A model generated the notes under the pieces. That model was not told the origin of the DNA. It saw only the letters and a program-made list of their open reading frames with translations, and searched no databases. Both the position numbers and the translations under genes were made by a program. A stretch of DNA of 64,000 nucleotides from Candidatus Gastranaerophilales bacterium (GTDB taxonomy: Bacteria; Cyanobacteriota; Vampirovibrionia; Gastranaerophilales; CAJFVJ01), in contig CALUSR010000002.1 in assembly GCA_944323485.1 (NCBI GenBank), positions 256,048 to 320,047 of the forward strand, in the 5' to 3' direction. This document shows, one piece after another, positions 53,690 through 63,003 of the stretch. Position 1 is the first letter of the stretch, and each line of letters begins with the position of its first letter.

Positions 53690-53899
53690 ATAACTATCTG
53701 TCCTTTCAGCTATTAAATATATATATCCGGAGATTGTTTTATTATACAAAATATATCAGAGTTTAAGCAATTATTTTTTTTATTTCTAAGATAAAAATAT
53801 GAGAAAACAACATTCATATCTAAAAGACATCTGAAATTTTCAATACATTTTGCCAATAACATCCTTTTATACGATAAGATTATTCCTGTTTTATCGTAA

Positions 53900-53905
53900 T
53901 ATAAG
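53900..53905 (+). promoter_or_regulatory. Possible -10 box six bases before the flippase gene
   Basis: TATAAG (or overlapping TAATAT at 53897) just before the ATG at 53912, with no Shine-Dalgarno sequence. No good -35 is visible, so this is a weak candidate for a leaderless start. Confidence 0.25.
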
Positions 53906-53911
53906 TACATT

Positions 53912-55384
53912 ATGTCTGAGATAATAACAAACAAGCAAGTTGAAAATAATATAGACGAGCAGATGAAGCCTATTTTGACGGATATGTTGAAATATTCGCC
54001 GTCAAAAATAGTCGGATTTCTCGGGAATCTGATTGTTGTTCCGATTTATACCCATCTTCTGACAACGCAGGAGTATGGGCTTTATGCCATGGCAGTTGCT
54101 GCACTCTCCTTCCTGTGCATAATTTTCTCCGATTGGATAGGTCTCTCGGGACTAAGATTTTTCAGAGTACACCAGATAAACGAAAATATTCCGAAATACC
54201 TGACAACGCTTCTTGTCTTGCTGATTATAAATCTATCCGCATTATTTTTAACTGCATTTTTTTTCAAAGATAATTTCTGCGATTTCTTTAAAATACCGAT
54301 GAATGTTTTTCTTGCAACTCTTATCCTTATTATACCTGTTGCAATTAGAGCGTTGCTGTTCCAAATCCTCAGAGCGCAGATAAAACCTAATGCATACACA
54401 TTTTCGACTATTTTAAATCAATTTTTGACCATTGCGATGGCTGTTGCAATAATCAAAATGACAAATCTCGGAGGAGTTTCTATTCTGCTTGCGATGGGAA
54501 TATCCATTTCGCTCATAGATATTCTGCTGTTGTTCCAGAGCAATATTTTTTCTTATTTCAAATTTGAAAAAATTCAGTTCAACATTTTGAAAACACTGTT
54601 TATCTACGGAGCGCCTATTGCAATTGCATCAATAAGCGTGTGGGGGATGACACAGAGCAATAAATTTATACTTCAGAGAATAAAAGGCATATCATCTGTC
54701 GGATTGATGGGAGTCGGGTACAATCTCACTTTTCCTCTGCTCATGACAATCTTTGCAATCATTCCTATCGCCGCATTTCCCCGCATAATCAATCTATATG
54801 TCGAAAAAAAAGACGTTCGTCCGGTAATATCAAAACTAACGGAATACTTTATGCTGATTTCTTTGCCCATAATTGCCATAGGGTCTTTTTATTCTAAAGA
54901 AATAGTATTGTTCTTCGCTCATCAGCGATTTTTGGAAGCCTACGTACTGCTGCCTTATCTCGGATTTTCAGCATTTTTTCTGAGCTTTGCGGAATATACA
55001 ACCATGCAATATCATCTGATAAATAAAACTCATATTGATACAATCATAAAAGTAGCATCAGGTATCATAGGCGTCATTTTGAATATAATATTAATTCCTC
55101 CGCTGGGACTCGTTGGTGTGGGAATTGCAACATTATTCGCAAATGTTTTGTATTTCCTTTTAAGCATAATAATTGTCATTCCAAATCTTGAATGGCAGGT
55201 GCCGTATCGCAAAATATGTTTGATACTTTTCTCATTCCTTCCCGTATATGGCTTATATGAACTTCTTCAACACTTGGAGGGGCATACAAAATCAATTTAT
55301 GAAATTATCGTTCTTATGGGTGTTTATTATCTTGTATTCTTCGGGGTGAACAAATTTTTCAAAATAAAAAAGGAAGCCGCATAA
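53912..55384 (+). CDS. Polysaccharide flippase (Wzx/MVF-like)
   Basis: A 490-residue protein with 12-14 membrane segments, of the oligosaccharide flippase family that moves lipid-linked sugar units across the inner membrane. The N-terminal LKYSPSKIVGFLGNLIVVPIYTHLLTTQEYGLYAMA pattern is typical (split here by my reading, GxxGxxxxxPIYTxLLTTxEYGLY). No glycosyltransferase gene is adjacent, so the polymer it serves is unknown; KdsA and WecB elsewhere in the window show that surface polysaccharides are made. No Shine-Dalgarno sequence before the ATG. Confidence 0.85.
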   Translation: MSEIITNKQVENNIDEQMKPILTDMLKYSPSKIVGFLGNLIVVPIYTHLLTTQEYGLYAMAVAALSFLCIIFSDWIGLSGLRFFRVHQINENIPKYLTTLLVLLIINLSALFLTAFFFKDNFCDFFKIPMNVFLATLILIIPVAIRALLFQILRAQIKPNAYTFSTILNQFLTIAMAVAIIKMTNLGGVSILLAMGISISLIDILLLFQSNIFSYFKFEKIQFNILKTLFIYGAPIAIASISVWGMTQSNKFILQRIKGISSVGLMGVGYNLTFPLLMTIFAIIPIAAFPRIINLYVEKKDVRPVISKLTEYFMLISLPIIAIGSFYSKEIVLFFAHQRFLEAYVLLPYLGFSAFFLSFAEYTTMQYHLINKTHIDTIIKVASGIIGVILNIILIPPLGLVGVGIATLFANVLYFLLSIIIVIPNLEWQVPYRKICLILFSFLPVYGLYELLQHLEGHTKSIYEIIVLMGVYYLVFFGVNKFFKIKKEAA

Positions 55385-55393
55385 ATAGCTTCC
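55361..55393 (-). terminator. Intrinsic terminator of ompH, inside the flippase 3' end
   Basis: On the minus strand GGAAGC, ten-base loop, GCTTCC, then T6. The hairpin overlaps the last codons of the convergent flippase gene. Confidence 0.75.
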
Positions 55394-55416
55394 TTCAGAT
55401 GTATGTAAAAAAATAA

Positions 55417-55884
55417 TTATTTTACAGCTTTTGAAATTTCTGCAGTGATATCAGTTCCGCCAAAGAGGACAACTCCTTTTGCAAGAACCAGATTGTAGTT
55501 GCCTGCTTTTGCTTTATCATTCACAATATTTGATATATTTGTATCTATCGCCTTCAGTTTTGTAATGTATTCTTTTTCAATTGCGGCTTTTTTGGTGTCA
55601 AACTCTTTGTTGTATTTTTCTTCAAGAGCTCGTCTTTTCTTTGGGTCCTTTTCTTTTGCAATATTTTTTCTTGCTGTATCTACAAAGTTAATAAGGTTGT
55701 TCATCTTTGCCTGCTGATCTTTTTTGAGAGCAGCCACCTGAGATGATTGAGATATAACTTTCTGTACATCAACAACGGCTACTTTATAATTTGCAGGAAC
55801 TCCCGACATAGCAAAATTGTTCAAACCCATTCCCAAAACGAATGCAGCCATAGCAACCGCAAAAAATTTCAAATCTTGTTTCAT
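55417..55884 (-). CDS. OmpH/Skp family periplasmic chaperone
   Basis: A 155-residue protein with an N-terminal signal or anchor (FFAVAMAAFVLGMGLNNFAM), then the Skp core: KVAVVDVQKVISQS strand, a long charged helical hairpin (residues 55-125) and a closing strand LVLAKGVVLFGGTDITAEI. Skp-type proteins carry outer-membrane proteins across the periplasm, supporting a diderm envelope. The start is the ATG at 55884, with AGGAGGAG six to seven bases upstream. Confidence 0.88.
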   Translation of the reverse strand: MKQDLKFFAVAMAAFVLGMGLNNFAMSGVPANYKVAVVDVQKVISQSSQVAALKKDQQAKMNNLINFVDTARKNIAKEKDPKKRRALEEKYNKEFDTKKAAIEKEYITKLKAIDTNISNIVNDKAKAGNYNLVLAKGVVLFGGTDITAEISKAVK

Positions 55885-55910
55885 ACACAACTCCTCCTAA
55901 GTTTTTTAAA

Positions 55911-55919
55911 ATTATAACA
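55911..55919 (-). promoter_or_regulatory. Extended -10 promoter for ompH
   Basis: On the minus strand TGT-TATAAT (TATAAT at 55911-55916), about 26 bases before the ATG. It lies just after the stop of the helicase gene, so ompH can be expressed independently of it. Confidence 0.5.
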
Positions 55920-55925
55920 CAATTC

Positions 55926-58436
55926 TTATTCACAAATTATATTTTCTTTTTCAACTGAAGAATGAACATCATATGTATATTGAGCAGCCTTAAGCGAACG
56001 ACAATTTTCAAATCCAATAATATTAAGATATTTCTCTGCTCGAGATAACGCTACATAAAATAACCTCAGCTCCTCGTTTTTTTCTCTGACTTTTTTCCAG
56101 AGTTCTTTATATACAATATACTGGGGGGTATCTTCTCCCGAGAGTTTTGTTATAATAAGCCCGAAACCCGGTTTATTCCCGTATTGCAAATCAAGGACAA
56201 CCTTACCGTCGCTCCTTGATACATAATTACGCACAGCGCAAACAAATACATAAGGAAATTCAAGTCCCTTACTTGCATATACCGTCAACAGGCGTACAGC
56301 GTCAACTTCTGCAATACCGGAGGATGGGAGTTCAAAATTTCTGTCCGATTTTATTCTCTCGATATAAGATAACAGCTTATCAATCGATACGGAATACTCG
56401 CTTTTCATAAAATCAGAAATCACTCTCTCAAGAATTTTTAAGTTCATTTCTGATTTATACTCTGAAACAGTGTTATCAGCAACATACGGTTTGATTTCAT
56501 TGACAAAACGGTAAAAAATCTGCAGCAAAGACATATCTGTTTGATGTTTGTTGATATATGAACAAACAGAGAAAATTTTAGATACTAAATTTTTGATATA
56601 ATTTTCAACCTCAATAGAGTCAAATTTATTATTTTCTTTGAGAAAAATTATTTTTTCACAGAAATTTTTTCTCTTCAGTTCTTCAAAATCGGATACTTCT
56701 GCCATAACAGCAGTATCAACAGTTTTTTTGAGAGCAAAAAGAGCATAATCAGAGAGATATAACGATAAAATTTTTATTAATGCAAGTTCATCAAAACTAT
56801 TCTTTGCAAGTCTGAACATTGCCAAAACGGTCCTGACAACATCACTTTCAAAAAAATCTGTATTAACACGTTTCACACTCGGGATACCATACTTTGATAA
56901 TTTTGAATCCAAAAATTCAGCCTGGGCATGGGATTTCACAAGTATTGCAAAATCTTTGAAAGAAACACTTTTCTCACTTTTCAAACGCAATATCTCAGAT
57001 GCAATATAATCAGCCTGCCTCTCATTCAAGTCATAAGCACCCTGACACCCCGTGAGAATTGTGTTTTTTACCTTTATATCACAAGAAGATTTGTACGCCT
57101 CAAGACATTCATTAAGGTGCAAAAAGTCAGTTGTAACATAATTGACGGCACCCAACACCTCGGGCGTGGAGCGATAGTTTATATCAAGTTTTATTTCAGG
57201 ATAGTTCTTATGATACTTTTCGCATACAAACTGCTGCAATACATCCAGGTTTTCCATTTGAGCATATCTGAAACCGTATATAGATTGTTTTCTGTCTCCT
57301 ACATATGTCAAATTAGGGCTCTCATCTTTCAGCAGCAGCTTTATTAACTCAAGCTGCGATCCGTTTGTATCTTGAAACTCATCGATAATAATATGTTCAA
57401 AATAATTTTTGTAATACTCCAGCACCGAAGAATTATTTTTGAAAACTTCAACAGTCTTATTTATCAAATCATCAAAATCAGCCAAATCAGCCTTCTCAAG
57501 TTCATTTTGATAAAGCGCATATATAATCGCACTGACTTTTATAAGATACAAAGATAAATCATTAGATTTATTTATTGCTTCTTCAAATGTTTCACTGCGA
57601 GTCCACTTCTCAGGTTTTGGAGAACGGTTCTTCTTCAGCACACAGCTGTTTGACATAATATCAGCCACGGCATCATCGGGATTCTGGCAAAAATCATCGA
57701 TATAATCTCTCAAAACTCTCTCCCATTCAGTGATATACTCTTCTTTTGAAGAAAAACCAAAAGGAATTTTATCGAGAGTACGCTTATACTCCACTGTTGC
57801 AGAAGACGTCCTCTTATAAAAATCATAAGGCGACAGCCCGAGAGCCTTCACTTTTTTTATTACGCTGAATATATTCTCAAAAATATCATCAATATCATCT
57901 ATCTCTGAAAGGGATGTAAGCTTATCAACACAGAGAACATCCTTGCCAATGCCTAAAGTTCCGGATATTTTATCAAAACCTTCAATTGTCGAAACCTCTC
58001 CTTCTTTGATTTTTCGAATAAGATAATCATACTTTTTTGCAAGAGTATCCTCATCTGCAAGTTTAAACGACGGTGAGAGCCCTACTTCAATTGAATGACG
58101 CCTTAAAATCCTCGAGCAAAAACCATGAAACGTAGATATCCACAAATTGTCGATATCACATCCTGCATCGCTTGTTCGTAATTCCTTCAATATCCTCTCT
58201 TTCATTTCGCCTGCAGCTTTTTCGGTAAAAGTAATTACTAACAGCTTAGAGGCAGGATTTTCAACTCCTCTTGAAATCAAGTCAAAAACAAGTTTTACAA
58301 AACGTTTTGATATAATCTTTGTCTTGCCAGTACCGGCTCCCGCAACAATTTTGGTACAGGTATCAATTGAATTTTCTACCGCAGCTCTTTGGTTATTGTT
58401 GAGTTCATCAAAAAATAATGTCCTACTGTTCAGCAT
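55926..58436 (-). CDS. UvrD/Rep-type helicase, AddA-like without nuclease domain
   Basis: An 836-residue superfamily 1A helicase. Walker A AGAGTGKT is at residues 32-39, the Walker B region is IIIDEFQDT, and the later motifs are VGDRKQSIYGFR, NYRS, VYASKGLEFPYVFV and FYVALSRAEKYL. It stops about 25 residues after motif VI, so the C-terminal PD-(D/E)xK nuclease of AddA/RecB is missing. The start is the ATG at 58436 (GGGGAAG six bases upstream), overlapping the AddB-like gene by 14 bases; the upstream extension is rejected. Likely a subunit of a two-protein break-repair helicase-nuclease. Confidence 0.88.
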   Translation of the reverse strand: MLNSRTLFFDELNNNQRAAVENSIDTCTKIVAGAGTGKTKIISKRFVKLVFDLISRGVENPASKLLVITFTEKAAGEMKERILKELRTSDAGCDIDNLWISTFHGFCSRILRRHSIEVGLSPSFKLADEDTLAKKYDYLIRKIKEGEVSTIEGFDKISGTLGIGKDVLCVDKLTSLSEIDDIDDIFENIFSVIKKVKALGLSPYDFYKRTSSATVEYKRTLDKIPFGFSSKEEYITEWERVLRDYIDDFCQNPDDAVADIMSNSCVLKKNRSPKPEKWTRSETFEEAINKSNDLSLYLIKVSAIIYALYQNELEKADLADFDDLINKTVEVFKNNSSVLEYYKNYFEHIIIDEFQDTNGSQLELIKLLLKDESPNLTYVGDRKQSIYGFRYAQMENLDVLQQFVCEKYHKNYPEIKLDINYRSTPEVLGAVNYVTTDFLHLNECLEAYKSSCDIKVKNTILTGCQGAYDLNERQADYIASEILRLKSEKSVSFKDFAILVKSHAQAEFLDSKLSKYGIPSVKRVNTDFFESDVVRTVLAMFRLAKNSFDELALIKILSLYLSDYALFALKKTVDTAVMAEVSDFEELKRKNFCEKIIFLKENNKFDSIEVENYIKNLVSKIFSVCSYINKHQTDMSLLQIFYRFVNEIKPYVADNTVSEYKSEMNLKILERVISDFMKSEYSVSIDKLLSYIERIKSDRNFELPSSGIAEVDAVRLLTVYASKGLEFPYVFVCAVRNYVSRSDGKVVLDLQYGNKPGFGLIITKLSGEDTPQYIVYKELWKKVREKNEELRLFYVALSRAEKYLNIIGFENCRSLKAAQYTYDVHSSVEKENIICE

Positions 58437-61341
58437 CAGTTTCTTCCCCCTCACCGCATAAAAATGTGTATGCACATGAACTGCAGCAGCGTTTATCTGC
58501 TGTTTTTGGAAAAGAGGAAGTACCTCTTATTTTATCCACAACTGTTTTTGAGATATTTTCAATAATCTTATCTTTTTTTTCTTCGATAACGTCAGAAGAA
58601 ATTATATCTTCAAAATACCCTCTTTTTTCTCCCCTGATTGATGGACGGATATACTTAAGACCAAGAGTTTTCACCTTATTTTTAAACTCCTTTAAACTCT
58701 CTGCATTCTGCAGCGCAAGATAATACAAAGGTATCTGATACTGGTAATTTCGTACGTTATTTTCGCTAAACACACCTTTATTTCTTGAAGAATCGCTCTC
58801 AAAATTTACTCCGTAATCACTCAAATAATATGACAGAGGGCGTTTTGGTTCTCCTGTTTTGTAATCCACAAGAAAACATTCTCCGTCTTTTGTCAACACG
58901 GCATCAATCTTTCCGTTGATAACAACATTCTTAACTTCAGGTAAATCAAACTCAAATGATTTCTCACAACATACACTGTCGGGAACTTCTTCAAAAAAAC
59001 CGCCTTTTTCCATAGTATCAACAGCCGAGAGAAATTTTTTCTTCATCTCTGACAAACTCAAGTCATCTGTTGACATAACAAGCGAAACTGCAAGCTGGCT
59101 ATAACCGGCTCCCAGAGCGATTTCATTATCAAATTTTGCATTGAATAAAATATTTGCAAGAAATAGCAGACGTTCCTTTGTATAATTTTCAAGACATGTA
59201 TTGTTGAATACCTCGAGTATCGCATGCACAACAGTCCCGTAACTTGCCTGAAACGAACTCTTTTCCTTCAAATTCAACACATTTTTGTAAAAAAACTTTC
59301 TCTCACATGACAGAAAAGAAGCAATAGACGATGCGTTCAGCTTCAAAACATCATCATCAGAAAATACAACTTTCGAAGTTTGTTTTTCCCGTGTTTCTAC
59401 AGAAGAATTTTCAATTTGCTTCAACAAATCGACCCATGCTACAGAAAAATTTTCCGGATCATTATTTTTGAAAAAATCAAAAAAGATTGATGGAGAAAAA
59501 CTTCTTTTCGAATCACACGAATGATAAGACAAAACAACACCATTTCTAGCTTTTGCAAGTGCATAATACAAATTTTTTAAATCTTCATAGAATATTAACT
59601 TATCTGATGCAACCAACTCGGAAAAGGCAGGAAAACGCTCCCTAAGCGCATCTGAAAAATTTTTATTCCCTTCATGAGATACAAAATAAGCCGCATGGGA
59701 ATACCGTGGAAAACTCTCATCCTCTAGCGAGGGAATATAAATATATTTGAACTCCCTCTGTCTTACTTCATTAAAAGAAAGAATACTGACACAGTTCTTG
59801 TTATCAGAAAAACTCCAAGAATCACTGTCAAGAAACCTCAGCACAGCTTCACCGCTTAAGTTTCTCCCCATTTTTTCATAAAGCACGGAAAGAGCATATA
59901 ACTTGTTTCTGAACTTTTTCAAAAGCTCCCTGCTCTCATCATCAACAAATTCCTGCTGCAAGACATCAGATATCCCGACAAAATCAGACTCGAGAAACTT
60001 TGAATAAACGACCTTAATAGTGTTCATCTCTTTCAAGAAAGCTGATTTATCATCATCTCCGAGAATGTCAAGATTTTTATATACACTCAAAAGAAGCGAC
60101 TTGTTTTTTGAAGAAGCATGCAAAAACACAAATCTGTCTTTTTTGTATATATCATCAAAAATATCAGACAAAATATTCTCAAAATATAAATCAAACTCCT
60201 CAAGAAAAATCTGTTCATCTACGACTGATTGTAACTTGGACGCTAAAAACTCCTCTTTTGAAATCTCAGACAAACAAAGTTTTTTCGCAGCAACACAAAT
60301 ATTCAAATATCTGTACATCTTCATCCTGAAATTTCTGAATTTCTCACAATAAGCAACAACATTCAAAGGTAAATTTGAAGCACTTAAAAATTCAACAAGT
60401 TGTTGTTTCTTCTGTAAATCAAGCGAAATAATCGCAAAATCAGAAAAATCAGCCCCCTCTGAGAGATGTTTCTTAATATCTTCCGCAATATAAGCAGCTT
60501 CTTCTTCAAAACCTAAAAACTCCAAATACCGAAGACTATCGCTTTTTCCAAAATCAAATGAAACTGATGAGCCTTCCAAAAACTTCTGCTTCATCGCCTC
60601 AATCCGGCAAAAAATATCCTGATTTCTCCTTGGTTCTAAACACTTAGTCGTCGTTATATTCTGTTTTTCCGAAAAAGAAATATTTTCAACAAAAACTACA
60701 TCCTCTGATACGCTTGAGAAAAACTTTCTTAAAATGGGAGAAATCTCTTCTGCGTCATCCACAAACAAATATCTGTACTTTTTATATGCAGAGCGTAATG
60801 CAGCATAAATCAACCCGTAATAATCATTATAGCCTGTATTTTCAAAGAACTTGCAATATCTGCCATAAACTTCAAATACAAGTTTCAGCCTGCCAAAATC
60901 TATATCACTCAAAGATACACTATCCAAAATACGTGATAAATCACCATATCTGATTTCATTTTTCCTGAACAGGCAAAACAGTTCATACAGCTCTTTTGCA
61001 AAAGACTCAGTCTTCAAAAGAGCCTTCATCGAGTAATCATCAGAAAATACATCTTCGCATATATTACTGATTATGTGAATATAAATAAACGAGTCATTCC
61101 TGCTTCTAAAACCTTCTGGCAAAAAAGTCCCGCAAAAATCACCAATATCAAAAACACAAACATCCCGAAGCGAAGGTATAACACTCTTCCTATCAAACAG
61201 TTCTTCTTTTTGCGCTCTGGAAAAGGTCACAAATGCCATCTCAGAAAAGGAACATAGTTTCTCTTTCAAAATAACTTCAGCTTCTTCAAGCATTTTCGAC
61301 GTTTTTGCACACCCCGAATATCCCTGAATAAATTTTTCCAT
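58423..61341 (-). CDS. AddB-like helicase/nuclease with C-terminal PD-(D/E)xK domain
   Basis: A 972-residue protein. The N-terminus has GYSGCAKTSK, a Walker A-like loop in which the usual second Gly is Ala, so ATP binding is doubtful, as in some AddB proteins. The C-terminal RecB-like nuclease has HAILE near residue 705, GKIDAVL near 808 and VDYKTG near 824. Four cysteines (SCERKF near 678 and CCSSCAYTFLC near 957) match the Fe-S cluster framing AddB nucleases. It overlaps the AddA-like gene downstream. Role: processing of DNA ends for recombination. Confidence 0.85.
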   Translation of the reverse strand: MEKFIQGYSGCAKTSKMLEEAEVILKEKLCSFSEMAFVTFSRAQKEELFDRKSVIPSLRDVCVFDIGDFCGTFLPEGFRSRNDSFIYIHIISNICEDVFSDDYSMKALLKTESFAKELYELFCLFRKNEIRYGDLSRILDSVSLSDIDFGRLKLVFEVYGRYCKFFENTGYNDYYGLIYAALRSAYKKYRYLFVDDAEEISPILRKFFSSVSEDVVFVENISFSEKQNITTTKCLEPRRNQDIFCRIEAMKQKFLEGSSVSFDFGKSDSLRYLEFLGFEEEAAYIAEDIKKHLSEGADFSDFAIISLDLQKKQQLVEFLSASNLPLNVVAYCEKFRNFRMKMYRYLNICVAAKKLCLSEISKEEFLASKLQSVVDEQIFLEEFDLYFENILSDIFDDIYKKDRFVFLHASSKNKSLLLSVYKNLDILGDDDKSAFLKEMNTIKVVYSKFLESDFVGISDVLQQEFVDDESRELLKKFRNKLYALSVLYEKMGRNLSGEAVLRFLDSDSWSFSDNKNCVSILSFNEVRQREFKYIYIPSLEDESFPRYSHAAYFVSHEGNKNFSDALRERFPAFSELVASDKLIFYEDLKNLYYALAKARNGVVLSYHSCDSKRSFSPSIFFDFFKNNDPENFSVAWVDLLKQIENSSVETREKQTSKVVFSDDDVLKLNASSIASFLSCERKFFYKNVLNLKEKSSFQASYGTVVHAILEVFNNTCLENYTKERLLFLANILFNAKFDNEIALGAGYSQLAVSLVMSTDDLSLSEMKKKFLSAVDTMEKGGFFEEVPDSVCCEKSFEFDLPEVKNVVINGKIDAVLTKDGECFLVDYKTGEPKRPLSYYLSDYGVNFESDSSRNKGVFSENNVRNYQYQIPLYYLALQNAESLKEFKNKVKTLGLKYIRPSIRGEKRGYFEDIISSDVIEEKKDKIIENISKTVVDKIRGTSSFPKTADKRCCSSCAYTFLCGEGEETDAEQ

Positions 61342-61405
61342 ATCCCGCCCCTAATAATAAAATTATTATCTATATTATCATAAGAACCCTGATTATATAA
61401 AGGAT

Positions 61406-61434
61406 TTGACAATGCAGTGTTAAGATAATAAAAT
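61406..61434 (+). promoter_or_regulatory. Consensus promoter for gdx, apparently leaderless
   Basis: Perfect TTGACA (61406-61411), exact 17-base spacer, TAAAAT (61429-61434). The ATG at 61444 is nine bases after the -10, so the message would have a leader of about 0-3 bases. No Shine-Dalgarno sequence. Confidence 0.75.
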
Positions 61435-61443
61435 AATCTGACT

Positions 61444-61767
61444 ATGATGATGTCTTGGATATATTTGTTTCTTGCGGCAATCTTTGAAGTCGGCTGGCCT
61501 GTCGGATTAAAGCTTGCACAGGTTACAACAGCAAAAGTTTTATGGATTTTATTTGCAGTAGTTGCAATGACTCTGAGCGGAGTGTTTTTGTATATGGCGC
61601 AAAAACACATCCCTATCGGCACAGCTTATGCTATCTGGACAGGGATAGGCGCCGTCGGCACATTTCTCATCGGCGTAATATTTTTCCATGATGCAATGTC
61701 TATGATGAGATTTTTCGGAATAATTTTAATTATCAGCGGAGTGACCCTCCTAAAAATAGGTCATTAA
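61444..61767 (+). CDS. SMR family exporter, Gdx/SugE type
   Basis: A 107-residue, four-helix small multidrug resistance protein. The first helix reads AAIFEVGWPVGLK with the essential Glu (about residue 15) in the GWPVGLK context typical of the guanidinium exporter Gdx (SugE) rather than EmrE. The fourth helix is FFGIILIISGVTLLKIG. It is a single gene, not a PSMR pair. I see no guanidine riboswitch: there is virtually no leader. Confidence 0.9.
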   Translation: MMMSWIYLFLAAIFEVGWPVGLKLAQVTTAKVLWILFAVVAMTLSGVFLYMAQKHIPIGTAYAIWTGIGAVGTFLIGVIFFHDAMSMMRFFGIILIISGVTLLKIGH

Positions 61768-61795
61768 CCCGATTTCTATTTTCTTACATCAAATG

Positions 61796-61820
61796 CTAAA
61801 CTAATGATATGTTAGTTTAG
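61796..61820 (+). promoter_or_regulatory. Perfect 9-bp palindrome before the alcohol dehydrogenase gene
   Basis: CTAAACTAA (61796-61804), seven-base spacer TGATATG, TTAGTTTAG (61812-61820). It abuts the Shine-Dalgarno GGGAG and overlaps the likely -10 region, the geometry of a repressor operator. Confidence 0.55.
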
Positions 61821-61831
61821 GGAGAATTGTG

Positions 61832-62986
61832 ATGAATAACTTTGAATTTTATTGCCCGACAAGAGTAGTATTTGGCAAAGATACAATAAAACAACTCGAA
61901 CATTTAATATCAAAAGACAAAAAAATTCTCATCATATACGGCGGAGGCTCAATCAAAAAAAACGGAGTCTACAATCAGGTTAAAGAAGCTCTCAAAAACC
62001 ATACAACTCTTGAATTCGGAGGAATTGAACCGAACCCGAGATACGAAACCTGCATGCAGGCAGTCGAGCTGATAAAGAAAGAAAATATAGACTTTCTCCT
62101 TGCTGTAGGAGGAGGTTCAACTCTCGATGGTACAAAATTCATCGCAGCCGCCTCAAAATACGAAGGTGATGACCCGTGGGATATTCTCGAAAAAGGCGCT
62201 GAAGTCAAAAATGCACTTCCTATCGGAGATGTAATTACCCTTCCAGCTACAGGCTCTGAGATGAACGGAAATTCTGTAATCTCAAAAAATGCAACGGATG
62301 AAAAACTTTCATTTTGCAGCGAAAAAGTTTATCCACAATTTTCAATCATAGACCCTCAGGTAACATACAGCCTTCCTGAAAAGCAAACAATCAACGGCAT
62401 AGTAGACACCTATGTTCATGTAATGGAACAATTCGCCACAGTCGAAGAAAACACTCCTCTGCAGAGTTACTGGGCTATCGGCATAATCAAAACCCTCGTT
62501 CAGGAAGCGCCCAAAGTGCTGAAAAATCCTCAGGATTATGACGCACGGGCAAATATCTTCTGGTGTGCTACATGCGGTTTGAATTACTGGTTCTCCCTAG
62601 GCTGTACTCAGGACTGGGCTACTCATATGATAGGACATGAACTTACAGCCTTCTATGGAATAGACCACGGTCAGTCACTTGCAATAGTCCTCCCGAGATT
62701 ATGGAGAAATCAAAAAGCCTCAAAATTTGAAAAACTTGCAGACCTTGCAAGAGATGTCTACCATGTTAAAGACTCTGATGACTTTAAAGCTGCAGAGCTC
62801 GCTATTATTAAAACAGAAGAATTTTTCAATTCAATCGGAATGAAAACAAAACTTTCTGACTACGGTATCAACCCTGAAGAGGCAGCTCAAAAAATTAAAG
62901 AACGCTTTGAAAAAAGAGGCTGCAAATTAGGAGAACATGGCAATATCGATGCTCAAACAGCCTATGAAATCATAAAATCCTGCTAA
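61832..62986 (+). CDS. Iron-containing alcohol dehydrogenase (YqhD/BDH type)
   Basis: A 384-residue group III alcohol dehydrogenase, reducing aldehydes such as butyraldehyde with NAD(P)H. The N-terminal FYCPTRVVFGKDTI, the GGGSTLDGTKFIA nucleotide motif, TLPATGSEMNGN and the metal-binding NGIVDTYVHVMEQ with GHELTAFYGIDHGQSLAIVLP are those of the BDH/YqhD branch. The start is the ATG at 61832 with GGGAG seven bases upstream; the GTG one codon earlier is less likely. A fermentation or aldehyde detoxification role is inferred. The next gene starts 17 bases downstream. Confidence 0.92.
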   Translation: MNNFEFYCPTRVVFGKDTIKQLEHLISKDKKILIIYGGGSIKKNGVYNQVKEALKNHTTLEFGGIEPNPRYETCMQAVELIKKENIDFLLAVGGGSTLDGTKFIAAASKYEGDDPWDILEKGAEVKNALPIGDVITLPATGSEMNGNSVISKNATDEKLSFCSEKVYPQFSIIDPQVTYSLPEKQTINGIVDTYVHVMEQFATVEENTPLQSYWAIGIIKTLVQEAPKVLKNPQDYDARANIFWCATCGLNYWFSLGCTQDWATHMIGHELTAFYGIDHGQSLAIVLPRLWRNQKASKFEKLADLARDVYHVKDSDDFKAAELAIIKTEEFFNSIGMKTKLSDYGINPEEAAQKIKERFEKRGCKLGEHGNIDAQTAYEIIKSC

Positions 62987-63003
62987 ATATAGGAGATACT
63001 ATA

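Noticed and set aside
61342-61443. Guanidine riboswitch before the Gdx gene
   Set aside because: The consensus promoter ends nine bases before the ATG, leaving no room for a riboswitch.
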